Positions 8,101 to 14,649 of a stretch of DNA of 15,174 nucleotides are shown one piece after another (the stretch's first letter is position 1; the number at the start of each line of letters is the position of its first letter). The stretch is taken from positions 17,182-32,355 of the forward strand of contig AQSL01000138.1 in NCBI GenBank assembly GCA_000403035.1, given 5' to 3'. A model generated the notes under the pieces. It was not told the DNA's origin and made no database searches. It worked only from the letters and a program-made list of their open reading frames with translations. Source of the stretch: Candidatus Latescibacter anaerobius SCGC AAA252-E07. Its GTDB lineage: Bacteria > Latescibacterota > Latescibacteria > Latescibacterales > Latescibacteraceae. A program made the translations under genes and the position numbers.

Positions 8101-10337
8101 TTGGAGAGATAGATACTGTCGGTGAAAATACAGGGCCGGTGATTGCTGTATCACACGATATAATTACAATCGGGGATGTGATAGTAAATAACAGCGCCAG
8201 CAATACCTTTTCCATTTCAAATACCGGTGATGAGGAACTTGTTATTCATAGTATCGAAAGTGATAATCAAGCATTTTCAGTTGATCCGGCCTTATCCACA
8301 CTTGCACCGTATGAAAGCATTACCGTAACCGTTACTTTCAGTCCCATCATCTCCGGCACTGATAGAGCGAACATCACCATTGAGAGTAATGCTGAAAATA
8401 TCGAGTCGTTTACGATTACTCTCGAGGGCGATGCGGTAGATGAGACCAGACAAATTGTTTTACAGGTAACCTCACCTACCGGTGGAGAAACGTTGATAGC
8501 AGGTTCCCAGCATACTATTTCATGGTATCAGGAAAACGCTTCCGACATTACAATAGAATACTCTTTAGATGGGGGTATGTCCTGGCAGGATATTGTTTCC
8601 GGCACATCGGTTTCAACAGGATCATATGTATGGACTATTCCGGATGCACTATCTGCCGAGTGCAAAATAAGAATTACTGATGTCATCGATGCAGGTATTT
8701 CAAGTATGAGTGATGGTTTGTTTGAGATTGCGCCCCAAATAATTCAAATTGATCATCAGCCGGTGACTGTTTCTTATGAGAATTCAACGATAATTTTTAA
8801 CGCTTCAATAACCTGTGATGCTGCTATTGATAATGTAGTACTGTATTATGATACTTCGGGAAGAAGGGTATTTGATACCAGTATTGCTTGTGAAACTGAA
8901 CATGGCAGAGACTTCTCCGCAGTTTTACCGAAAGGTGTATTTACAGCAAGAGGAACGGAGTATTATATCATTGCACAAGACATACATGGAAATGTGGCGC
9001 GCAAACCGGATAATCGGGATTTTTACTGCATTACTGCGCAGGTAAGCACTATTGCTTCGACAGAAATCCTGATGGGAGGTTCAATCCAGAATGCTTACAG
9101 AATGATATCTATACCGCTCATTCTGAAAACACAGACCATTATTGACCAAATGAGAGATAAATTGCCGAATGGCAGCAGCGGCACTGATTGGCGTCTGTTC
9201 CGTTTTCCTTCAGGCAGCACAACACCTCAGGAGTTCCCAAATATTGAAGGATTTCAACCCGGGATAGCATTCTGGATTATTACAAAAGAGGATTATACAT
9301 TACGAACTTCTGAAGGTACCACAGTATCAACAAGTGAACCATTTACTCTGACGTTATCACCGGGTTGGAATGATATCGCAAATCCATGGATGTTCGATAT
9401 TTCGTGGAACGACATGGAGAATCCTTCAAATGCAAACCTTGACGTACTGTACACGTATGAGGGCGAATGGTCTGAACCGATGAATTCACCGCATCTAATC
9501 ACCCCCTGGAAGGGATATGCGTTAAGAAATATGGAGAACCGGAATGTTGTCATTAAACTTCAGCCGATACCGTTCGAAGCAAGTGAAAAACCGGTTGTTA
9601 TTCAGAATACCGAAGAATGGAAATTAACCGTAAAAGCCATTGCGGGCGGTGCAATGGATAGCGCCAACCATCTCGGTGTTCGAAGAGATGCAAACGTGGA
9701 ATGGGATACATACGACCATGTCGAGCCGCCGCCTATCGGCGAGTATGTATCGGTCAGTTTTCCCCATTATGAATGGCAGCAATACCCCTATACTTATACG
9801 GTAGATTTCCGTCCACCCGGGAAAGAAATGTCCTGGGATTTTGATGTAAAAACCAATATTCAACAGGAAACCGTTGCTGTTCAACTTCTGGGCATGGACG
9901 ATCTGTCCGAGGATTACTCTGTTAAAATTGTTGATCTTGACATGGAATACACTTTTGACGACAGGTACAATTCATTCAGTTTTGTTTCGGGTGAAAAACT
10001 GACAGAACGTCATTTCAGGATTGTTGTCACTGATTCACAAGAAACCGAACCGGAAGAACAATCCACGATACCTGAACAGTTTATTACGGCAAAATGCTAT
10101 CCAAATCCATTTAATTCACAAACCACCATACGATATGAATTATCGTTACCCGGTAAAGTATACATTACGATTTACAATATGGTTGGTCAGGAAGTACAGA
10201 TCTATGATGGAAATAATAAAGACGGAGGGATTTATGAATATGTGTTTGACGCTTCAAACCTCACATCCGGTGTTTATTTCTATCATATAGATGCCGGGTT
10301 TGCTTCTTTTACCGGTAAAATGTTATACATGAAGTAA
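2157..10337 (+). CDS. Giant T9SS-secreted modular surface protein (propeller, Ig/HYDIN repeats, degenerate papain-like core)
   Basis: A 2726-residue protein. Residues 1-24 are a signal peptide (cleavage AEA|QS). Residues 26-285 hold six 44-residue TolB/PD40 units ('PSWSPDGSKIAF..RDGN.EIYVMN'). Residues 290-663 are four Kre9/KNH-like Ig domains ('PNGGENW..ITWTSSNV'). Residues 667-1484 are eight ~102-residue ASPM-SPD2-HYDIN-type domains, with a ninth at 1994-2095 and a fifth Kre9-like domain at about 2101-2195. Residues 1485-1993 are unique: two DxDxDG calcium loops (1545-1553, 1966-1974) flank a papain-like core in which the expected Cys is Ser1669 and the expected His is Tyr1760. Then come an Ig-like domain, a 'YRMISIPL...GWNDIANPW' domain (from 2314) and the T9SS sorting domain (2647-2726, 'YPNPFN...SGVYFYHI'). 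It should be exported, have its tail removed and be held on the cell surface or released. Adhesion, ligand binding or scaffolding is likely; no catalytic activity is supported. The start follows GGGG 4-7 bases upstream, which is weak. The first ~850 bases are much richer in AT than the rest. Confidence 0.9.
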   Translation: MKYKLFFLFILSIFTACLSEHAEAQSIAFNSNRDGNTEIYVMNTDGSNQTRLTNNSVTDYEPSWSPDGSKIAFVSSRDGNFEIYVMNTDGSNQIRLTNSSDTDDNPSWSPDGSKIVFWSDRDVYKEIYVMDSDGSNQTRLTNNSNNDGNPSWSPDGSQITFDSDRNNNYEIYVMNSDGSNQIRLTNNSSEDRLPSWSPDGSKIAFVSSRDGNYEIYVMNPDGYNQTKLTNNSVTDHQPSWSPDGSKIAFVSNRDGNYEIYVMNSDGSNQTRLTNNPAYEFNPSYLSTPTGTLTLTTPNGGENWKATINQNITWTSSNVTFVKIEYSTNNGSNWSTVVSSTSAADGSFDWNVPATPSTTCLVKITDTSNAGITDQSDDVFTITKPTVTLTSPNGSENWVAGTSHNITWTSSNVTNVKIEYSTNNGSSWSTVVSSTSALEGSYSWTVPVTPSTTCLVKVTDTSTSSITDQSDGIFTITQPTLTLTSPNGGENWTAGTSHNITWTSSNVTTVKIECFINGGLSWYTVVSSTGAATGLFPWIVPNTPSTNCFVRITDTTDAAVTDQSNGVFTISPKTALNLTSPEGGEVWESGSTQIITWESLNVTTLNIHYTSDGGSLYHWVAENIDASSGSYVWTVPGTSSVSCKVWIYDTSNMVVTDTSVDFFTIGNPEIRLSTDTLDINDVDVGSTKTSTFTIYNDGNIALTVSSIRSDNSRFDVLPGSGTIQPGGQIQAAVTFNPVEMGEQWANITIDSDDSDEGSLNVSVRGNGTAPEIRLSTETVEIGDVDVGATGNGTFVIFNEGNTTLTVSGIISDNTIFGVSPVSVDISAGQSRTVTVTFTPADRGAQGAVITVMSNDSDEGSLTLNVNGWGIAPEIALSTDSITIGNVDIGQSGTGTFVISNMGNKTLVVHSITSANNAFTVSPLSATIPDGESRTVTVTFNPAERGEQSTTIRVESIDSDEELLEVNVTGNGLSPEIAVSTFSLTVGDVDVGSGGTGTFEITNGGNKILNVHSINCPNTNFSVSPPSASIAVGQSLTVSVTFHPVDPGEQNTVVYIESDDVDEGSLTVNVSGTGLAPEIDIPSTLLSIPDVDIGSSGAGTFIIINEGNKTLTVNSISSSNGFFTVDPLSASIAPGETLTVTVTFTPVDRDPQNANITVSSDDSDEGMLTVNVSGTVFAPEIDVPSTSLWIGETDVGASGTGTFEIRNEGNKTLTVSSIFSDNDIFTVNPLSESIPAGESRMVTVTFSPRERGDQGAVITIESDDSDEGSLTVSVTGTGIKSEMQLSTYTLSIGDVYVTDSGDSSFEIMNNGNKELVISSISSDNDVFSVEPASLTVPAGENRTVSVMFSPVESGDQNATLTISVSDNGTVVETASVNVSGTGMAPEIDLSTDFIEFKNVTVGSSGTGSFIINNQGNTGLTVTDITSDNGDFSIDIPSVTLPAGGSETITVSFTPTSHGYQDATITVFSNDVDEGSLTVRINGTGIEGSCPVVIEHVVLEREGHYNLETDVLDVVLSLKNIANDTLTDVSLVCYMDGEEVPSFYGEWDTDEDGDIDQIAPDSTIETIAAKIHLPSSENEYVVSVPEIIVAERSYASSFENSFLFAYAERKSSEDDTYIPYRPDRDGYYFSNPPGWSWHSFIRDIKELDETVDTKSDMLFPFFSTFARWKGRSLGIAATSNLYFEDPSLKPVYTETVEMEPEDPSVSGNIMLFSVIMAWNYISQNEFMYNDMAQLVSDAVDMITNNHPFVLVMKKQGDPADRGYAVSVYKIFENRTEQEVLLAIYDINYPDGKPRFASISLRDNTFKYEDTYDTAGILLQESLPSTFTLKHDIFRHFKQHFVSSLWRANEVLFGHASPARMLVTNSSTDKRLGFIDGTEFINEIDQGRIEEIPNEEAGAGYSLYVPQGPNYTVTFFGLSTGKMYVDIIAPGAETEAKEVIYEDIEVQSGTIAVMEEVNLFIEQSPVIKVDNDGDGTIEREVSATSLGEIDTVGENTGPVIAVSHDIITIGDVIVNNSASNTFSISNTGDEELVIHSIESDNQAFSVDPALSTLAPYESITVTVTFSPIISGTDRANITIESNAENIESFTITLEGDAVDETRQIVLQVTSPTGGETLIAGSQHTISWYQENASDITIEYSLDGGMSWQDIVSGTSVSTGSYVWTIPDALSAECKIRITDVIDAGISSMSDGLFEIAPQIIQIDHQPVTVSYENSTIIFNASITCDAAIDNVVLYYDTSGRRVFDTSIACETEHGRDFSAVLPKGVFTARGTEYYIIAQDIHGNVARKPDNRDFYCITAQVSTIASTEILMGGSIQNAYRMISIPLILKTQTIIDQMRDKLPNGSSGTDWRLFRFPSGSTTPQEFPNIEGFQPGIAFWIITKEDYTLRTSEGTTVSTSEPFTLTLSPGWNDIANPWMFDISWNDMENPSNANLDVLYTYEGEWSEPMNSPHLITPWKGYALRNMENRNVVIKLQPIPFEASEKPVVIQNTEEWKLTVKAIAGGAMDSANHLGVRRDANVEWDTYDHVEPPPIGEYVSVSFPHYEWQQYPYTYTVDFRPPGKEMSWDFDVKTNIQQETVAVQLLGMDDLSEDYSVKIVDLDMEYTFDDRYNSFSFVSGEKLTERHFRIVVTDSQETEPEEQSTIPEQFITAKCYPNPFNSQTTIRYELSLPGKVYITIYNMVGQEVQIYDGNNKDGGIYEYVFDASNLTSGVYFYHIDAGFASFTGKMLYMK
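2225..3016 (+). repeat. Six 132-bp tandem repeats coding for a TolB-type propeller
   Basis: The marker CCATCAT, coding for the PS(W/Y) strand, starts at 2340, 2472, 2604, 2736, 2868 and 3000: exactly 132 bases (44 codons) each time. Long near-identical stretches recur, such as GGTTCTAAAATTGCTTTTG. The first unit lacks the PSWSPDG strand and the last ends with NPSYL, which would close the ring by the usual N/C 'velcro' pairing, so a six-bladed propeller is expected. AT-rich: 44 of 60 bases at 2401-2460. Confidence 0.85.
3025..4150 (+). repeat. Four tandem Kre9/KNH-like Ig domain repeats
   Basis: The conserved Trp codon of 'GGENW' falls at 3063, 3345, 3627 and 3912, so the period is 282, 282 and 285 bases. 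The first three units share long DNA identities (for example GGACAAGCTCGAATGT in all three and ACCGTCGTATCGAG), suggesting recent duplication or gene conversion; the fourth is more diverged. A lone fifth copy is at about 8459-8740. Confidence 0.8.
4155..6608 (+). repeat. Eight tandem HYDIN/ASPM-type domain repeats, 306-bp period
   Basis: The unit start (codons for PEI or equivalent) lies at 4155, 4461, 4767, 5073, 5379, 5685, 5991 and 6303. The first six intervals are exactly 306 bases and the last is 312. Each unit reads about 'PEI.LST....GDVDVGSSGTGTFEI.NEGNKTLTVSSI...F.V.P.S..I..G....VTFTP...G.Q.A.ITI.SDDSDEGSLTV.V.GTG'. Amino-acid divergence between units is considerable, so the constant length is maintained despite sequence drift. 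A ninth copy stands apart at 8136-8436. Confidence 0.85.
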
Positions 10338-10352
10338 ATCAGTAACGTTTCG

Positions 10353-10367
10353 TGTCAATGTTTGACA
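10353..10367. promoter_or_regulatory. Short inverted repeat downstream of the giant gene
   Basis: TGTCAA (10353-10358) and TTGACA (10362-10367) are perfect inverted arms around TGT, 16 bases after the stop codon of the giant gene. It may be an operator or a small hairpin. TTGACA alone could be a -35 box, but no good -10 box follows at the right distance. Confidence 0.25.
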
Positions 10368-10500
10368 GGTTATGCCCGCAATAGCAAAAAATATGAGCAA
10401 TATAAAGTATCATAGGATTACAACATTTGCAGATATTTTATACAAATATGTTGCATTTAGATACGTTACAAAACTCTCTATGACAGAGTGTCTTCACTTC

Positions 10501-10533
10501 TTAAAAGAGCGGTGATAAAGAGCTTTTTCATAA
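10501..10533 (+). repeat. Short intergenic repeat related to the one near 15080
   Basis: AGAGCGGTGATAAAG followed by CTTTTTCA matches, with a few gaps, AGAGGGCGGTGAAAAAG followed by CTTTTCA at 15081-15105. Both lie after a plus-strand gene. The two may be degraded copies of one dispersed repeat; similarity is short. Confidence 0.3.
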
Positions 10534-10580
10534 TCCTTTATGTATTACTACCATTTATACTATATCAAGGAATGAATAAA

Positions 10581-11454
10581 ATGAAACGAACAATCTATGT
10601 GCTTTTCTTGTCCATTTTTTTTTGTATATAACGGAACCGGTTATACACAAAATAAACTCGATAGCAGACCTTTAGATTCTTCTATAGATCCAGATATCGA
10701 CATGTTTATGAATAGTTGGCAGAATTCAATTCCTTTCAATACTCACGGTTCAATTACGGAAAGGGCTGTGCTGAATAGTAATGAAAGCGAAGATCCTTTA
10801 AAACCAAAGAGAAAAGGAGGCGTGCTCCATTTCGTTCGCAGGTTCTCATTTGCAATCCTCGATGGAAAAGCCTCAACAACACCTACAACGCTGAAAGGTG
10901 AACAGGAAATTTTCTATATAACTTCGGGGAAAGGAACCATACGAACCGGTCATAAGAAATCGGTACTTCGCGATGGTATCTTTGTTCTTGTTCCGGAAGG
11001 TCTGGAGTTCACCATAGAAAATACAGGAGACGACCCTTTAAAGATGTATATCATTTGTGAATCTGTTCCTCATGGTTTCACACCAAACGAGGATTTACTT
11101 ATAAAGGATGAAAAATCAATACCATTTCGCGAGAAAGGGTACCTTACGACACATTGGAGCCACAACGGCAAAAACATATTTTCCAATGAAGACCGGCTCG
11201 GAACCCTTCGGAGCGTAAACCTTATTACAGCCGACCCCATGACAATCAGCCAACCACATAGCCATGGCGAGGGTATTGAGGAAGTATGGACAGTGATAGA
11301 GGGGAAAAATATGGCCTTTCTCGGCAAAGAAATAAGATGGCAGTATCCCGGTACAGCATATAAAGTTCCTCCGACAGGTTTCACCCCGCACTGCAATATA
11401 AATTCTACCTCAGAACCAATAAAATTTTTATATTTTTCGCGATTCGGTGATTAA
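10581..11454 (+). CDS. Secreted two-domain cupin protein with a frameshift in its signal peptide (T9 tract)
   Basis: The natural start is the ATG at 10581: AAGGA lies 9 bases upstream and the first codons give a typical signal peptide (MKRTIYVLFLSIFF). After nine Ts (10615-10623) this frame meets TAA at 10629-10631; with eight Ts it would run straight into the rest. As it stands, only a start at 10597 without ribosome site gives a 285-residue product. Numbered from 10597, a first cupin fold spans about 105-155 ('EQEIFYITSGKG', 'DGIFVLVPEGLEF') and lacks the metal histidines. A second cupin at about 205-282 has the full set His221, His223, Glu228 and His265 ('PHSHGEGIEEVW', 'TPHCN'), so one metal site is expected. 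The substrate is unknown; sugar or small-acid isomerase/dioxygenase-like chemistry or simple binding are all possible. The break is either a sequencing error, phase variation or early decay. Confidence 0.75.
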
Positions 11455-11478
11455 TGAGCAATGAAACGTACTACTATT

Positions 11479-11703
11479 TCACGAAAAATGAGTATGAGGT
11501 AATCGACAAACAGAAAATGAATATTTCGAATTACTTTCATTTTTTATGCCAAATATCTCCATAGAATGAACTGATTCTCTTTCCGGTGTATCCACGAATT
11601 GATACCGAATATATTTCACGCATCTTGATTTTACTCTTCTTCCACTTCCTGATGTATAAACACGCACAAAGCTCAGATATGAGTCCTTGCCGTTATCCAG
11701 GGC
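11479..11703 (-). pseudogene. Possible protein remnant on the minus strand, unrecognised
   Basis: An open frame from 11703 down to TGA at 11479 gives 74 residues with protein-like composition, including 'SFVRVYTSGSGRR' and 'VKYIRYQFVDTPE'. It has no plausible start: no ribosome site precedes the Met at 11667, and similar-looking sequence extends upstream to a TAG at 11704-11706. It reads like the tail of a larger extracellular protein, lying head-to-head with the remnant that begins at 11713. I do not recognise the family and it may be a chance frame. Confidence 0.3.
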
Positions 11704-11712
11704 CTACAATAA

Positions 11713-12249
11713 AAGAATCTTTACGATTCCGACAGCGTTGCAGATAATACTTTTGAAAAGCATGACGGTATTATCGCTGACGGCGGTACGAATTTCGATG
11801 GCATCTACATGGAAGACAAGGTTAATATGAAAGTAGCACAGGCAAAACCTGTTGCTGATTCTGCTGATAAACCCTCAAAAATATCTGCTGCCCAATGTAC
11901 AAAGACGTGGTTCGTTGCTTTCGATTCAGTCGGCGGTTTAATCACCAATGAGCCAGGCGGAATAGCGGTTGAAGAAGAGGCTCAGGCGGCATTCGCTGTT
12001 GCCCAGAACTCGCCGAACCCGTTCAACCCTACAACCTCGATCAGCTTCACTCTTCCTGCGGCTGATCATGTGACGGTCGAGATTTACAACGTTTCAGGCC
12101 AGAAGGTTGAAACTCTGGCAAATAATTTCCTGGATGCAGGTAAGCATTCGGTCGTTTGGGATGCTTCCGGATTATCCAATGGTGTATATTTCTACACCGT
12201 GGAGTCCGGAGACTTTTCAAAAACCATGAAGATGACGCTTCTCAAATAA
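11713..12249 (+). pseudogene. C-terminal remnant of a T9SS-secreted protein
   Basis: The frame opens after TAA at 11710 and runs to TAA at 12247. Protein-like sequence starts at once ('NLYDSDSVADNTFEKHDG'), 32 codons before the first ATG at 11809, which has no ribosome site. From 11809 the product is 146 residues. Residues 67-146 of it are a complete T9SS type A sorting domain: 'NSPNPFNPTTSISFTLP', 'VTVEIYNVSGQKV', 'VWDASGLSNGVYFYTVESG' and a basic end. There is no signal peptide, so the fragment could not reach the T9SS by itself. I infer the 3' end of a larger cell-surface protein gene whose front was lost at about 11710. The composition is GC-rich compared with the flanks. A strong terminator follows. 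An alternative is a very small cytoplasmic protein starting at 11809, which I find unlikely. Confidence 0.7.
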
Positions 12250-12285
12250 AACCCTTTCCTATATTTGTGAGTGTTCTTTTCGAGG

Positions 12286-12315
12286 AAAGCCCTGTTTAGA
12301 AAGCAGGGCTTTTCT
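12286..12315 (+). terminator. Rho-independent terminator after the T9SS remnant
   Basis: AAAGCCCTG (12286-12294) and CAGGGCTTT (12304-12312) form a perfect 9-bp stem with a 9-base loop, ending in TTTTC. It lies 37 bases after the stop codon at 12249 and is the clearest terminator in the window. Confidence 0.8.
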
Positions 12316-12442
12316 ATTATATCTGATAATATTATAATTAGTAGTATTATAATAATAGGTAATTTATTCATTTCCGGACCAAGTATAAAAATATTAACTT
12401 AAGAATTTACCGCAGGTTAATACAATCATATTATTAATCACA

Positions 12443-12482
12443 ATTATTACGTATATTATATGCGTAATGTCTACGTAATAAT
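12443..12482. promoter_or_regulatory. Perfect 11-bp inverted repeat, possible operator
   Basis: ATTATTACGTA (12443-12453) and TACGTAATAAT (12472-12482) are perfect inverted arms with an 18-base spacer. The spacer contains a further half-site, CGTAAT (12463-12468), which pairs with ATTACG inside the left arm. The right arm ends six bases before the -35 box at 12489, a position suited to an activator or a cooperative dimer. Confidence 0.45.
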
Positions 12483-12488
12483 GTAGGG

Positions 12489-12516
12489 TTGTCTTTATGC
12501 TGATATACTTTATACT
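12489..12516 (+). promoter_or_regulatory. Candidate promoter for the 12634 gene
   Basis: TTGTCT (12489-12494) and TATACT (12511-12516) are 16 bases apart: a 4/6 -35 box and a 5/6 -10 box. They precede the GTG start at 12634 by about 118 bases and directly follow the inverted repeat at 12443-12482. Confidence 0.45.
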
Positions 12517-12633
12517 TACATATAATTATATAATTCTTTAATTTAATAAACTGAAAATACAATAAAAGAAACATGTTGAAAGGATTTAAAGTGCGATATT
12601 CTATATTATTTTAAATAACTTAAAGGGATTATC

Positions 12634-14031
12634 GTGAAAATATGCTTTCAAGCTTTTTCAATACTAGTTTTTTTCCTTTTTACCTCCACTCTTTCTGCCC
12701 AGAACATTTATGAGCTACGTAAGCTAACTGATCAAGACTGGCTTGAAATGTCGACCGAAGAACGGTTAAACGCACTGAACACCTCTAACAACCATCCCAG
12801 GAACCAGACATTTACCGGTAATTTCGGGAGAAATCACGACCTTTACCCAAGATGGGGATATGATTACTACGAGATGAATGACCATTATGAAAACTATGCT
12901 TTCAGGGGATTTGAGAATTATAACATCATAGAGGACCGTCGTAACAAGTGGTATTACAATCAGTTTGGCGACAGACTTACCAAAATGACGAGAAATGCAC
13001 AAATATGGGTCGAACAGTTCAATGATGATGGTACCTCAAGTGTTTCCGGTCCTACGAATTTTATAAATCAGAGAGTAGGATTCGACGGAATCTGGGTGGC
13101 GAGGGAATCCACGGACGACTGGGCAATATCTGCTGTGGGCGCCGGCGCCCTGAGAACCAAGTTAACCCCGCTTACCTTGAGCTATCCGAATATGCCCGGT
13201 ATGAAGGTTGATTTTCAGTCGGCAAATTATCAGGCAAGCATAGTTAACAGCACCATTGCCGGTAAGGGCTCATTTATTGGAATAGTTCAAGGCGGTTCTG
13301 AAGCTTTTGCAACAAACACACTCATGTTGAGAGGGATGCAGCTCCGGAGAAAATTCGGCGCTCTCAACATCGGAGCGAATTATGCCAACCTTTATACTGT
13401 TCAACCTAACCGTGATAAGGGACATTCATTAAAAGGCACGGTGAGTAATTATGCCCCGACACCGATGATTTATGCAGTACGAATAGTCGATGACTCTCCC
13501 CAGGACGGCAATGGGCCGATAGTACAGGATGTGAAATTAAAGGTAAACGGCGTCTACCGTCCCGACATCCAGCCGCAGGTTCTTCTTGATGATTTGAGAC
13601 GTGAAAAAATAACTGCAGTCACCTCAAAAGCCCAGATGGGATATTATGAATTTAAATCCAAGTACAGTGGTGAAACACCGCCTTTTGATCAGACAACCGT
13701 TAATGAGCGTATCCCAAAATATCTCGATTATGTATTTATGAACGATTTCGACCGGAGCGGCATGGATGTTAGAATAGAAAGGGAACTTATTCTCTGCGAG
13801 ATATGTGGAAATGTTGTTGGGACGAAAGAGCATCTCCAGTGGATTGCAAAAAGATTAGGTAGCCTGGCATATTCAAACCCGACTCTTATCTTATCAGCTT
13901 TTGACGACCTTTCCCAACTCGAACCAATAGATCCTCATGAAAAAGAACGTAAGATTTATCGAGAGGACATTTTCCGAATTCTTTGCCCTGAATGCCGCCG
14001 TAAAGTCTTCCTCACTGAAGAATGGAGTTAA
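12634..14031 (+). CDS. Chimeric protein: exported envelope protein fused to the tail of a hydrogenase iron-sulfur subunit
   Basis: The start is GTG at 12634, six bases after AAGGGA. Residues 1-22 are a signal peptide (LSA|QN). Residues 24 to about 370 are Tyr/Asn/Asp-rich with many alternating strands ('WGYDYYEMNDHYENYAFRGF', 'DGIWVARESTDDWAI', 'MLRGMQLRRKFGALNIGANY'), as in outer-membrane or periplasmic envelope proteins; I do not know a named family. From about residue 375 the character changes: 'DVRIERELILCEICG' then 'GTKEHLQWIAKRLG', 'LAYSNPTL', and 'FRILCPECRRKV', with CxxC pairs at 388-391 and 451-454. This resembles the C-terminal zinc/iron-ribbon tail of ferredoxin-like subunits of group 4 [NiFe] hydrogenases (HycF/EchF relatives), but the [4Fe-4S] ferredoxin part is absent. 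The next gene encodes a hydrogenase maturation protease, which supports that reading. With a signal peptide in front, the tail would be sent out of the cytoplasm, where it could not serve a hydrogenase. A deletion fusion or an assembly join is the likely cause. Confidence 0.75.
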   Translation: MKICFQAFSILVFFLFTSTLSAQNIYELRKLTDQDWLEMSTEERLNALNTSNNHPRNQTFTGNFGRNHDLYPRWGYDYYEMNDHYENYAFRGFENYNIIEDRRNKWYYNQFGDRLTKMTRNAQIWVEQFNDDGTSSVSGPTNFINQRVGFDGIWVARESTDDWAISAVGAGALRTKLTPLTLSYPNMPGMKVDFQSANYQASIVNSTIAGKGSFIGIVQGGSEAFATNTLMLRGMQLRRKFGALNIGANYANLYTVQPNRDKGHSLKGTVSNYAPTPMIYAVRIVDDSPQDGNGPIVQDVKLKVNGVYRPDIQPQVLLDDLRREKITAVTSKAQMGYYEFKSKYSGETPPFDQTTVNERIPKYLDYVFMNDFDRSGMDVRIERELILCEICGNVVGTKEHLQWIAKRLGSLAYSNPTLILSAFDDLSQLEPIDPHEKERKIYREDIFRILCPECRRKVFLTEEWS

Positions 14032-14094
14032 CCGTTTTTTATCCTCAGGGCCAATAACTTTTAGAACATACAAAACTCATTCCGGAGTAATCGG

Positions 14095-14571
14095 TTGACA
14101 TGCGGAAAAGAAAATATTGTCATCGTAACCCTTGGAAATGAACTCAGAGGTGATGACAATGCCGGTCTTATTTTTGGAAAACTCCTGAAACAATATACAT
14201 CTTATACTGTCTTTGAAGGAGGAGATGCACCGGAAAACATCACCGGGCTGATCGTAAGAAGCTGTCCCGATATTATTATCATCGCTGATGCCATGAATTT
14301 TGATGGGAAACCGGGTGAAATGAGACTTGTTTCGAGTGAAGAGCTTCAATCAGCCGGATTTTCCACTCATGCTTCTCTTAAACTTTTTGTAACCTATTTA
14401 AAAAACATAACCGGTGCATCGATTTTAATCCTTGGAATACAACCGAAATCGATTGAACTGGGGAAGAATATTTCGCCCGAGGTTGAAAAATATTTAAAAA
14501 ATACAGTGAGAAATCTGTGTAAAAACAACACCCTATTACACTCACTGGGATTTGAAAAAATGGTAAAGTAG
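14095..14571 (+). CDS. hycI: Hydrogenase maturation protease, HycI type
   Basis: The product has 158 residues, close to the usual length of HycI/HybD endopeptidases. These enzymes cleave the C-terminal extension of the [NiFe]-hydrogenase large subunit after nickel insertion, in the cytoplasm. The family signature is clear: 'VIVTLGNELRGDDNAG' at 9-24 with Glu16, 'DIIIIADAMNF' with Asp65, and 'FSTHASL' with His92, matching the three nickel-binding positions (Asp/Glu16, Asp62, His90-93). The start is TTG at 14095, chosen because GGAG lies 7 bases upstream (14084-14087) and the protein then begins directly before the first strand. It follows the hydrogenase-like tail of the previous gene by 63 bases and precedes a receiver-domain gene, so it is probably the end of a former hydrogenase operon. 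No hydrogenase large subunit is present in the window. The HycI name is by overall resemblance; other members of the family are possible. Confidence 0.85.
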   Translation: MTCGKENIVIVTLGNELRGDDNAGLIFGKLLKQYTSYTVFEGGDAPENITGLIVRSCPDIIIIADAMNFDGKPGEMRLVSSEELQSAGFSTHASLKLFVTYLKNITGASILILGIQPKSIELGKNISPEVEKYLKNTVRNLCKNNTLLHSLGFEKMVK

Positions 14572-14649
14572 TTTTTCAGATGCTGAACATGTTTATAACA
14601 CCTTGTACCCAGGTGTGGCTGAAAATGTCTTTTCTCCCGGAGTTAAAAG

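Larger units (their letters stand above)
12316..12633. other. AT-rich intergenic and promoter region
   Basis: No coding sequence is supported. The stretch is very AT-rich with several imperfect palindromes. It holds the inverted repeat at 12443-12482, the promoter at 12489-12516 and, after about 110 bases of leader, the ribosome site AAGGGA (12623-12628) of the gene at 12634. Confidence 0.55.

Noticed and set aside
10021..10290. Plus-strand 89-codon frame near the end of the giant gene
   Set aside because: It overlaps the T9SS sorting domain in another phase and lacks any start signal.
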